Shown here one piece after another: positions 8,656-16,188 of a stretch of 59,691 nucleotides of DNA; positions within the stretch are counted from its first letter, which is position 1; the number at the start of each line of letters is the position of its first letter. The DNA is from an uncultured Bacilli bacterium (GTDB lineage: Bacteria; Bacillota_I; Bacilli_A; RF39; UBA660), in the NCBI GenBank assembly GCA_934101625.1, contig CAKORV010000003.1, positions 1-59,691 on the forward strand, read 5' to 3'. The notes under the pieces are model-generated. The model was given only the letters and a program-made list of their open reading frames with translations. It was not told the DNA's origin and searched no databases. Position numbers and translations under genes: made by a program.

Positions 8656-9755
8656 TGAATAAATATAAGTTAAATAGTATTACTTTCTCTATTATGTTTA
8701 TTTTATTAATAAATTCCACATTACTTGGTATATTAATCCCCTATCTAATCACTAAAACAAAAACAAGTATAATTATTAGTTTAGGAATAAGTTTTATACT
8801 AGGATTTATATTATTATTTATTTTCTTTAAAATATTTAACTATTTACCCGACAAGAATTTATTTGAAAAAATAGACCATACTTTTCCTAAACCATTAGCT
8901 AAACTGCTTAATCTAGTAATTTTAATTTTAACATTTGCATTTCTAAGTATAATATTTTTTAGAATAAGCACATTTATATCAAGTGAATTTTTAACAGAAA
9001 GTCCTGATTATGTAGTACCAATTATTCTAGTAACTCAAATAATATATTTTTCATGTTTTGATGTAGGAACATCCTCTAGAATAGCTGTTATTTCTCTAGC
9101 GCTGGGACTTATAATGTATCTTACAAATGCTTTTACACTTACTCAAGATATAGATCTAAGTAACTTTAAACCATTACTAAACAATACTTTTAATATACTT
9201 AGTAAATCTTCTATAACATATATATTAGTTTATATGTCTCCATTATTTTTACTTTTATTAATACCTAAAAATAATATAGTAGATAATACAAAGTTAACAA
9301 AAAAACTAACACTATCTTACATAATATCTTTTATATCAAGTAGTATCATCTCTATAGTTATCTTAGGAGTATTAGGTTATAACATTGCTTCACTTTATAA
9401 CTACCCTTCATACGCAGTTCTAAAAACCATGAATGTATTCAGTTTCTTAGATAACTTAGAAAATCTAAATATCTTAGTACTTGTTTTATTTATGTCTTAT
9501 GCATGTGGCTATAGCTTATTATTTATTAAATATTTAGTTAATCATCTTTTCTCAAATAAAAAAGTTAAAAAAATATTATTTATATTACTTATTCTATCCT
9601 TTGTATTTATAACTATTATGACTTTACCATATGAAACATATTTAACTAAATTAAAAATAAAATATGCTTACTTAATATTGCCAATAAGTATTAGCTATTT
9701 GTTAATAACCATTTTAATACTCACATTTAGAAAAAAGAAAAATATAATAAAATAG
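8655..9755 (+). CDS. gerB: Spore germination permease-like protein GerB
   Basis: The B subunit of the receptor belongs to the APC-type Spore_permease family and has about ten hydrophobic helices over 366 residues, starting at residue 10. AAGGAGGAAG precedes the ATG, which overlaps the gerC stop. A terminator follows at once. The last 60 codons are unusual: bases 9568-9679 occur again, identically, at 13558-13669, followed there by a different but homologous C-terminus. The C-terminus seen here (ending RKKKNIIK) may therefore have been brought in with the islet that follows, replacing an older one (ending KKSHTNGNN). Confidence 0.92.
   Translation: MNKYKLNSITFSIMFILLINSTLLGILIPYLITKTKTSIIISLGISFILGFILLFIFFKIFNYLPDKNLFEKIDHTFPKPLAKLLNLVILILTFAFLSIIFFRISTFISSEFLTESPDYVVPIILVTQIIYFSCFDVGTSSRIAVISLALGLIMYLTNAFTLTQDIDLSNFKPLLNNTFNILSKSSITYILVYMSPLFLLLLIPKNNIVDNTKLTKKLTLSYIISFISSSIISIVILGVLGYNIASLYNYPSYAVLKTMNVFSFLDNLENLNILVLVLFMSYACGYSLLFIKYLVNHLFSNKKVKKILFILLILSFVFITIMTLPYETYLTKLKIKYAYLILPISISYLLITILILTFRKKKNIIK
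9568..9679 (+). repeat. 112-bp perfect direct repeat, left copy (inside gerB)
   Basis: Identical to 13558-13669 at a constant offset of 3990 bp. Flanking bases diverge at once on both sides. The repeat lies in the 3' part of gerB and defines the left edge of the 9.7-13.7 kb islet. Confidence 0.97.
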
Positions 9756-9756
9756 A

Positions 9757-9785
9757 AACTCCTAATTTTAGGAGTTTTTATTTAT
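9757..9785 (+). terminator. Terminator of the ger operon
   Basis: AAACTCCTAA pairs with TTAGGAGTTT and is followed by a T-rich tail, directly after the gerB stop. Confidence 0.85.
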
Positions 9786-10080
9786 ATGGAAATTTCGATC
9801 AAAATTAATCTTCTCTCAGATAGTAACATCCATAAACGAAATAAAGATAATTGCATAAAAATTAATAAACAACTAACCACTATAATTATATTATCATTAT
9901 TTAGCATAAATATTAAAAATTTAAAAAAATTATTAAAAATGTAAAAGAAATGATATAATAACTATAGAAGAAACATAATTATATGACAACAATTATTTAA
10001 TAAAATGTTCAAATTAGCATATGATGATGAAAAAAACTACTTGAACTTAAAAATATAAAACTTGATTAGGTGGTGATTGA
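9786..10080. other. AT-rich intergenic region at the left end of the islet
   Basis: No gene is supported here. A possible -10 box TATAAT lies at 9954-9959 with only a weak -35 (TATTAA) 17 bases upstream. AGGTGGTGA before 10081 is a good ribosome binding site. A 17-codon open frame starting near 10004 has no ribosome binding site and is not called. Confidence 0.5.
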
Positions 10081-11169
10081 ATGAGTAAATTTGTTAAAGT
10101 AATGTTTGGAACTACAAGTGGTGCTAAAAGTGATTTTAACTATAAATTAAATGAAATAAATATTGCAAATAATTGGAATCCTAAAGCAACTAATGGTAAA
10201 GATTTTGGAGGATTTAATTATTGTAGTGAAGAATGTATATTAAGATGGTTACATAGGGGAGATACAATTTATGATATTGAAATTCCTAATGATGCAGAAA
10301 ATATTAGATTAGATGGGGCTACTACAATATTTAGAACTAATAAAATAATTATAAGCAATCCAAGAAAAGTTAATGATGAATTGGCACTTCATTTTTACAA
10401 GATATCAAAAATACCTGAAAAATCATATTATAAAGCATTAGGAGTTGTAAGCATTATGAATTATAAACAAACTGCCTATGCAATAATTAAAGATAAAATT
10501 AATAAGGATAACATTGATGAAGTATTAGAAGAATGGAATGATTTTATTTCTCATGGCGTTAAAAATGATAGAAAAAATCTAAATGGACTAGTAAAAGAAG
10601 TTAATGATTACTTATATGAGATAAAGTCTGACTTGTTAGTTAGCAGATTTATAGATAAAGAACCATTTATCAAACAATTAACATCAGATAAAGTAATTAA
10701 TATTACAGGTGAATCTGGAAGTGGCAAATCGTACTTTAGTAATAAATACAAAAATGATAAAAATTATATTGTAATAGATACAGATGTAGTATTTAGTGAC
10801 AAAACATCAGATAATAATGAAAACATTGAATTGAGAACTTTATTTAATGATAAACCTAAAGATTATTTATTTTCTAACTTCGAAGATTTTTATAATATAA
10901 CATTAACCTATTTTAAAAATAGAGAAAAAATAATAGTAATTGATTCAGCACAATATAGAAATATTAAGAATTATACTATATTAAAAGGAAAAATAATTGT
11001 AATGAGAACATCTGTTAATACATGTTACGAAAGAGTCTTAAATAGATGGAAAAATATAAAGAAAGAATATACAAAAGAAGAATTTCAAAAATATAAGGAA
11101 AGAAAAAAGGATATGTTTAAATGGTATCACTCATTAAATACTTTTTTAGAAAATATAGATAAGATGTGA
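10081..11169 (+). CDS. Two-domain protein: unknown N-domain plus P-loop kinase-like domain
   Basis: Residues 1-150 form a domain starting KVMFGTTSGA and continuing FGGFNYCSEECILRWLHRGDTIYDIEIP and EKSYYKALG. I recall similar uncharacterised proteins in gut Clostridia but no function. Residues 195-360 contain a Walker A GESGSGKS (210-217) and a Walker B-like IIVIDSA (294-300), followed by a helical tail. The second half thus resembles small-molecule or RNA kinases and zeta-toxin-like P-loop proteins. No signal peptide is seen, so it is cytosolic. TGA is the stop. The next gene's ribosome binding site overlaps this stop, so the two form an operon. Whether it acts as a toxin, a kinase or an immunity factor is not decidable from sequence. 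Confidence 0.75.
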   Translation: MSKFVKVMFGTTSGAKSDFNYKLNEINIANNWNPKATNGKDFGGFNYCSEECILRWLHRGDTIYDIEIPNDAENIRLDGATTIFRTNKIIISNPRKVNDELALHFYKISKIPEKSYYKALGVVSIMNYKQTAYAIIKDKINKDNIDEVLEEWNDFISHGVKNDRKNLNGLVKEVNDYLYEIKSDLLVSRFIDKEPFIKQLTSDKVINITGESGSGKSYFSNKYKNDKNYIVIDTDVVFSDKTSDNNENIELRTLFNDKPKDYLFSNFEDFYNITLTYFKNREKIIVIDSAQYRNIKNYTILKGKIIVMRTSVNTCYERVLNRWKNIKKEYTKEEFQKYKERKKDMFKWYHSLNTFLENIDKM

Positions 11170-11177
11170 GGTGCAAT

Positions 11178-12008
11178 ATGAATATTGAAAAAATATATGA
11201 TAATTTATCTGCAAGAAGTGTTATTAATTCAGGAAATTCGGTTAAAATTAAAACAGGAATGTTTACCGAATCAGATCTAATTAATGTTTTTAGTGGTGTT
11301 AATGAATTATATTTGAGGATAGATAAAGATGGATTAACAGAGTTTATGAATACATTATTACCTAAAATATTTCAATTACCACCAAAAGATGAATTTAATC
11401 ATATGATGGATATATTCAATCTGCTTCAATCAGAAATTAACCAATATTATGGGACAACAGAACAGGAAAATAGACTTACATTTTATATTAATAATGGAAT
11501 TAAAACTAATGATGAAGATGTAAGAATTTGTTCAATGTCTCAAATAAAAGGAAAAGGTATTGCAAAATGTGCTGAAAAGGCATCTTTAGCCAATAATGTT
11601 CTACTAATACTAAATAGTATGGGTTTATTTGATTACCAAGTAAACTATCTAAATGCATTAACCACAATGAGTAATGGCTTACCAGAGGGACACGCATTTT
11701 TAGAATTTAGTAGAATAAATGCTAAAGGAAAAATTACTCATATAGTTTATGATGTTACAAACCCTGAAATAGTCTTATTAAATGGCAAAGAATATTTCTA
11801 TCCAGCAATTTATTCATTAACTGATGAAGAGTATCAATCATTTTTGAATGGTATTCCATTTGATAATAATAAGTTCATAATGGCTAATTATTTACAGACA
11901 AAAGAAACAAGAATGTATCAAAGCTTTTCTAAATCTAATGATTATGATGATAGTTTAAAATCATTTAGGGAAGAGTATAAAAATGATGGAAGAACAAACA
12001 AATTATAA
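11178..12008 (+). CDS. Transglutaminase/cysteine-protease-like protein (putative)
   Basis: I do not recognise a named family. A Cys-His-Asp pattern typical of the transglutaminase-like fold can be seen: KGIAKCAEKA with Cys131, EGHAFLEF with His172 and YDVTNP with Asp192. Residues 1-110 are mostly helical and unassigned. No signal peptide is present. ATG at 11178 is preferred because GAGGTG lies 5 bases upstream; the earlier in-frame ATG at 11166 overlaps that site. It is the second gene of the islet operon, 8 bases after the P-loop protein's stop. A predicted modifying enzyme or protease next to a kinase-like protein would suit an effector or conflict system, but that is inference. Confidence 0.65.
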   Translation: MNIEKIYDNLSARSVINSGNSVKIKTGMFTESDLINVFSGVNELYLRIDKDGLTEFMNTLLPKIFQLPPKDEFNHMMDIFNLLQSEINQYYGTTEQENRLTFYINNGIKTNDEDVRICSMSQIKGKGIAKCAEKASLANNVLLILNSMGLFDYQVNYLNALTTMSNGLPEGHAFLEFSRINAKGKITHIVYDVTNPEIVLLNGKEYFYPAIYSLTDEEYQSFLNGIPFDNNKFIMANYLQTKETRMYQSFSKSNDYDDSLKSFREEYKNDGRTNKL

Positions 12009-12144
12009 TTTTCGATTTTTCAATCATAAGACTTTACCAACAAATGAACATAATAGAATACATAGATAAATTATAATTATAGGAGATTTTAGACCTAAAG
12101 GCAACTTAAGAAATAATATACAAACATTAGTTGAAAAGAACTAA
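11983..12144 (+). pseudogene. Small broken reading frame after the transglutaminase-like gene
   Basis: An ATG inside the 3' end of the preceding gene opens a +1-shifted frame that meets TAA at 12067 after 28 codons. It then continues in the same frame for 24 codons (ending LRNNIQTLVEKN) up to a second TAA just at the terminator. The coupling-style start, shared frame and terminator fit a short third operon gene broken by one stop. No homology is recognised, so this is tentative. Confidence 0.3.
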
Positions 12145-12163
12145 ACTTTTCAATGTTTTTTTT
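12131..12163 (+). terminator. Terminator of the islet operon
   Basis: An 8-bp perfect stem TTGAAAAG/CTTTTCAA is followed by TG and eight T. Confidence 0.8.
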
Positions 12164-12537
12164 AAATATACCAATTATTGAATTTGAAATGGATAATTGA
12201 ATGATAGTATTTGCCAAGCATTATATGATTTGTCTCTCTAATACTAATTTTTGATATAATCCCAACAAAAACCTACACGCTCCACGTCATGAGTAATGAA
12301 AACTTTTAGTGTTAATTGTTAAATCAATTTTTACCATAATAGTTACGAAAATAAAAATTTTTATTTTAATAAATTTTATATCAGTAAAAAAGCTAAATAC
12401 TTTCTCTTTTGCAAGATATCTTACTGAGCACATAATATTATAAAATAATTAAATGTAAATAAGTACAAAATTTATAAATTAATAAAATATATTAAAAATA
12501 ATTAGATTTATGATAAAATATAATTGGAGATGATAAA
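12164..12537. other. Intergenic region with a possible coding remnant
   Basis: No intact gene is present. On the minus strand near 12240-12318 a 24-codon stretch reads KVFITHDVERVGFCWDYIKN before a stop, which looks like the tail of a lost gene. TATAAT at 12519-12524 and GGAGATG serve the next gene. The rest is AT-rich without visible structure. Confidence 0.35.
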
Positions 12538-13539
12538 ATGGAATTTATAAGTAATAATAAAATAACAAAAACCGAATTTGGGTTCCAATTTGAACATAGT
12601 CTTGATGATAAAAAATATATAATACAAATTGTCTATCCAAAAAATACAGATAGTTATAATATACCATATATTTTAGTTATGCCCAAACAAATTAAAGAAG
12701 GCTGTATGTTAGCGGTAGAAGTAAATAATTTTGAAAACGAAGAAGAAAATATTTTAATAAGCAATGCATTAGTTACTGCACATAATTTAACTAAAAAATT
12801 AAAAGATAATGATAATCCCGTTTTAATTCCAATAATTCCAAGTGTCAAGGGTGGAATACCATATTATCAACAATTATCAAAAGAATGCTTTGACCTTTCA
12901 GCTGATAATCCACTTTATCGAATTGATTTGCAGGTTTTAAATATAATAAATCAAGCAAAAGAAAGAATTGCTAAACATGCAAATATTAGTGAAAAAGTAT
13001 TTTTAAACGGTTATTCAGCTTCCGGTGTTTTTGCTCAACGCTTTGCATTATTACACCCAGAAATTATAGATACATTATGTGTTGGTGGAGCTAGTGGTAG
13101 TATCCCAATGCCAACTGCTGAACTTCAATATCCACTTGGAATAGCAGATTATTATAATATAACTGGTAAAAATTTTGATTATGAAGCTTACAGTCAAATT
13201 AAATTCAGATATTATGTTGGTTCATTAGAAGATACAAGAAAATCTTCAAATAGATATGATGAAAATGGAAATTTTGCTCCTATGCATGATATGAGTTATT
13301 TTGATAGAAGTGTATCCCCTGTTGTAGGAGCTCAACAAAGAAAAATATTTGGAACAAACATTATTGAAAGATCTACAAAACAAATACAATTAATGAAAGC
13401 AATGGGATTAGATATTGATCAAGTTATATTTGAAAATAGAACTCATAATAATTGTAATGGTATTGGAGTTAACGAATTAGGCGATGAGTTTGTAAAATTT
13501 ACATATCAGCAATCAAAATCTTCGGAAAAAAAATTATAA
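12538..13539 (+). CDS. Alpha/beta hydrolase (esterase-like)
   Basis: The protein is 333 residues, cytosolic, without a signal peptide. A nucleophile elbow VFLNGYSASGVFAQRFA places the likely catalytic serine at residue 160. A histidine in RTHNNCNG near residue 302 is a candidate for the triad. The elbow has Ser where the second Gly is usual, so it is a divergent member. Related proteins are seen next to PHB-depolymerase-like or feruloyl-esterase-like hydrolases, but the substrate is unknown. GGAGATGATAAA precedes the ATG. It is the last gene of the islet, and its stop lies about 20 bases before the right-hand gerB repeat. Confidence 0.75.
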   Translation: MEFISNNKITKTEFGFQFEHSLDDKKYIIQIVYPKNTDSYNIPYILVMPKQIKEGCMLAVEVNNFENEEENILISNALVTAHNLTKKLKDNDNPVLIPIIPSVKGGIPYYQQLSKECFDLSADNPLYRIDLQVLNIINQAKERIAKHANISEKVFLNGYSASGVFAQRFALLHPEIIDTLCVGGASGSIPMPTAELQYPLGIADYYNITGKNFDYEAYSQIKFRYYVGSLEDTRKSSNRYDENGNFAPMHDMSYFDRSVSPVVGAQQRKIFGTNIIERSTKQIQLMKAMGLDIDQVIFENRTHNNCNGIGVNELGDEFVKFTYQQSKSSEKKL

Positions 13540-13557
13540 TAAAAAAGAAAAGAAAGT

Positions 13558-13757
13558 AAAAAATATTATTTATATTACTTATTCTATCCTTTGTATTTAT
13601 AACTATTATGACTTTACCATATGAAACATATTTAACTAAATTAAAAATAAAATATGCTTACTTAATATTACCTATTAGTTTAGCATACTTATCAATAACA
13701 ATCATTATACCATTAGTTGGAAAATTAAAAAAATCCCACACAAATGGGAATAATTAA
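13558..13757 (+). pseudogene. gerB 3' fragment (right-hand copy; includes 112-bp perfect repeat 13558-13669)
   Basis: Bases 13558-13669 are identical to 9568-9679. The frame stays open to a TAA at 13757 and encodes the GerB C-terminus with a different tail: after YAYLILPIS it reads LAYLSITIIIPLVG instead of ISYLLITILIL. There is no start codon or ribosome binding site. The tail is homologous at protein level but differs much more at DNA level. It therefore looks like the displaced original end of gerB. Removing 3990 bp between the repeats would rebuild an intact gerB with this tail. Confidence 0.9.
13727..13749 (-). terminator. Probable terminator of tRNA-Gln
   Basis: A 5-bp stem TCCCA/TGGGA is followed on the minus strand by seven T. 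It lies 14 bases past the tRNA 3' end and overlaps the end of the gerB fragment. Confidence 0.6.
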
Positions 13758-13762
13758 CTAAT

Positions 13763-13837
13763 TGGTTACCCTGATAGGATTCGAACCTATGGTGGTGGAG
13801 TCAGAATCCACTGCCTTACCACTTGGCTACAGGGTAA
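13763..13837 (-). tRNA. tRNA-Gln (anticodon CUG)
   Basis: The minus strand folds as a cloverleaf: acceptor TTACCCT/AGGGTAA, anticodon arm GTGGA-TTCTGAC-TCCAC with CTG at positions 34-36, T-loop GTTCGAAT, and an encoded CCA end. CUG reads the minor glutamine codon CAG. The D-arm AGCC...GGCA... is normal. Confidence 0.9.
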
Positions 13838-13876
13838 TCACAAAATAATTATATCACTACATAGAAAAAATAGAAA

Positions 13877-14665
13877 CTAATATCTAGTATTAATTTCTAT
13901 ATTTCCAACTCCACCATCTATTTCTATATCTATTTTACCATTTCCAATGGTAGAATCTTTTTTTATTTCATCATTATTAAGAGTAACTTTACCTATACCC
14001 TTACTAATATCAAATGTAAAATTTTCAACATTATCTTTTAAATTTAAAGAAACATTACCTACACCAGTATCTATATCTGCTCCACCGTAAATATTACCAG
14101 TAATAACAGAATTTCCTGTACCTAAATCCAAATCAAATTTATTAACATGTACATCATTTAAATATATATCGCCTACTCCTCCATCAATAATGGCTTTGCT
14201 ACTAACTAATAAAGAGTTAATTTTTAAATTACCAGCGCCCATATCTACATCTAGAAGATTAGTAATTAACTTATCAATATTAACACTTCCAGCACCAGTA
14301 TCTATTTTAACATAATCGAATTCAAAATTTTCAGGAACAGTTACATTAAGTACTGCTTTATTTTTAGTCAACAATAGACCGCTTTTTTCCTTAACAATTA
14401 GCTTATTACCATCTTGTTTAATATTGATATTTTTATTATCTGACTCTGCTTTTAACAAATCCCCAGTTTTAATATAGACTTCTACTCTAGACAAATCTAA
14501 TTCTAAATAATTATCATATTCAACATTATCAAATTTAACATCATTATCTACATATATTCCACATACCTCTTTAACAACTTCAATCACTAAGGAAAATATA
14601 CTAATTATAATAAATATTGCTAAGGCATAAGCAAAATACTTAATTACTTTTTGTGCTTGTGTCAT
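13877..14665 (-). CDS. Membrane-anchored DUF4097 (beta-helix, adhesin-like) protein
   Basis: An N-terminal hydrophobic helix (residues 8-32) is followed by repeated short beta-strand units with recurring DTGAGSVNI, DMGAGNLKI, GGVGDIYL, DLGTGNSVI and GVGNVSLNL motifs, the pattern of DUF4097. Such proteins often accompany LiaF- or PspC-type envelope-stress proteins in Bacillota and probably form an outward-facing beta-solenoid. The start overlaps the liaF-like stop (ATGA), so translation is coupled. No ligand or substrate is known. Confidence 0.85.
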   Translation of the reverse strand: MTQAQKVIKYFAYALAIFIIISIFSLVIEVVKEVCGIYVDNDVKFDNVEYDNYLELDLSRVEVYIKTGDLLKAESDNKNINIKQDGNKLIVKEKSGLLLTKNKAVLNVTVPENFEFDYVKIDTGAGSVNIDKLITNLLDVDMGAGNLKINSLLVSSKAIIDGGVGDIYLNDVHVNKFDLDLGTGNSVITGNIYGGADIDTGVGNVSLNLKDNVENFTFDISKGIGKVTLNNDEIKKDSTIGNGKIDIEIDGGVGNIEINTRY

Positions 14666-15339
14666 TTAATTTCAACTCCTCCAAATAAACAAGTAGAATT
14701 TACATAGATAGTTTTACCTTTTTTATCATTCTTATTTTTATTATAATTACCAGAAACTCCACCAAATATAGAATTACTAACTACCTTTACATTAACATCT
14801 TTTGGAACATATAAAGTAATACCACCAAATATAGAAGAAGCATTAATAACTACATCATCTTTTAACTTAGCATTTTTTATATCACATTTAATGCCACCAA
14901 ATATAGCATTAAGTTCACATCCCTTAAATTCTTCATCATCAAAATTTAAATCTTGCTCTGAAAAAGTAGCAGTATACTCATCTTTACTATTTTTATTTAA
15001 CTTTTTAATTTCATCTTTTACCTTATCACTAACTTTATCCTTAAATATAAGAGATAACCCTATAATAATTAATACTAAAGGTAATAATATTTTCCATAAC
15101 AAATCAAAATTAATAACATCTCTCACAGCGAGCAATAAAAGTATACCAAACACTGTTCCAATAATGCTCGCAGTCTTATCATTATCTTTAAAAATATTAA
15201 CAAAACATGGTACTATAATAAATAAAGTCCACCATCCTTTAAAAAATACATTAATTTCTATAATTCCCAATGCATTAACCAATACCAAAATTCCTACTAT
15301 AATAAAACCTAATCCCCATAAAACATTTTCTTTCTTCAT
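14662..15339 (-). CDS. LiaF-like cell-wall stress protein
   Basis: The N-terminal 100 residues form four hydrophobic helices of the LiaF transmembrane/DUF5668 type (GLGFIIVGILVLVNALGII). The C-terminal half carries the repeated IFGGI/SIFGGV strands that mark the LiaF C-terminal domain. In Bacillus, LiaF restrains the LiaRS two-component system that answers cell-wall antibiotics; no LiaRS genes are nearby. ATG at 15339 follows AAGGATGG; an in-frame ATG 9 bases earlier overlaps that site. The gene is coupled to the DUF4097 gene downstream, and together they form an envelope-stress unit. Confidence 0.85.
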   Translation of the reverse strand: MKKENVLWGLGFIIVGILVLVNALGIIEINVFFKGWWTLFIIVPCFVNIFKDNDKTASIIGTVFGILLLLAVRDVINFDLLWKILLPLVLIIIGLSLIFKDKVSDKVKDEIKKLNKNSKDEYTATFSEQDLNFDDEEFKGCELNAIFGGIKCDIKNAKLKDDVVINASSIFGGITLYVPKDVNVKVVSNSIFGGVSGNYNKNKNDKKGKTIYVNSTCLFGGVEIK

Positions 15340-15374
15340 ATAAACCATCCTTTCTACAAAAATTATACAATAAA

Positions 15375-16064
15375 TTAGATTAGTTCTTCAAGTATACTTG
15401 AAACACTTTCTACACACTTAACATTTATTTTTCTTAAATCTTCAACTGAATCAATCATTTTATACCCATTATAATATTTAATCATATCTATATCACTTTC
15501 TCCATCTCCAGATACAACAACATTTTCTCTAGAAATATTTTCTAATTCAGATATTATCTTAACACTATTAAGTTTATTAGTTTCTTTAGATATTATCTCT
15601 ATACAAACATCAGATATTTTATAAATATTAACACAAGAATATTTGAATTTAATTTTATTATAAATTCTTTCAGTTTCACTTTCATTATATTTAACACATA
15701 TCTTAGTTAAACATTTATTATTAGAATCAACTACTCTATTAGTATTACAAAAATAATTAATAGTACTTTTTTCTAACTCTAAATCTATTATTAACTCATC
15801 AATTATACTTTTATCTATAAAATAAGTTTTAATTAAATTATCATCTTTATCTAAAATAATCGCACCATGATCTAAAGCAAGATAATCATATTTTAAATCA
15901 AATTGTTTCTTAACAACATCAAAACTTTCTGCACCTCGTCCAGTAATAATCGAAAATATATTTCCTTTATCTCTAAATTTACTCACTAACTCCATATTAT
16001 TTTTCAAATCATTTTCATTTATATAAAATGTTTTATCAAAATCTGTAGCATATAATTTTTTCAT
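15375..16064 (-). CDS. HAD-superfamily hydrolase (Cof-like phosphatase)
   Basis: Motif I is DFDKTFY (nucleophile Asp8, acid/base Asp10), motif II is ITGRG near residue 41, and motif IV is GDGESDIDMI near residue 187. A cap domain lies between residues 80 and 170. These are the marks of Cof/type IIB HAD phosphatases, which hydrolyse sugar phosphates or nucleotides. The exact substrate cannot be inferred. The length of 229 residues is slightly short for the subfamily. It lies 35 bases upstream of the liaF-like gene in the same direction and may share its transcript. Confidence 0.85.
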   Translation of the reverse strand: MKKLYATDFDKTFYINENDLKNNMELVSKFRDKGNIFSIITGRGAESFDVVKKQFDLKYDYLALDHGAIILDKDDNLIKTYFIDKSIIDELIIDLELEKSTINYFCNTNRVVDSNNKCLTKICVKYNESETERIYNKIKFKYSCVNIYKISDVCIEIISKETNKLNSVKIISELENISRENVVVSGDGESDIDMIKYYNGYKMIDSVEDLRKINVKCVESVSSILEELI

Positions 16065-16188
16065 ATTAACTTAACACCTAATGTAATTATATCAAATATT
16101 TAAAAATATAAAATTATATCAAATCAAAAATTATGCAATTTTACAAAATAATGGTATAATTATAACCAGAATAGATGGAGGTAAAAAA

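Noticed and set aside
10004..10057. 17-codon open frame upstream of the P-loop protein
   Set aside because: No ribosome binding site and no recognisable sequence; expected by chance in this base composition.
13763..13837. tRNA-Gln as the integration target of the gerB islet
   Set aside because: The islet's right edge is close to the tRNA, but the duplicated sequence is gerB coding sequence. No copy of the tRNA 3' end occurs at the left edge and no integrase is present.
14891..15343. Long plus-strand open frame opposite the liaF-like gene
   Set aside because: It is the antisense shadow of a well-supported gene with clear LiaF motifs; no ribosome binding site and implausible protein composition. 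The same applies to other opposite-strand frames inside called genes.
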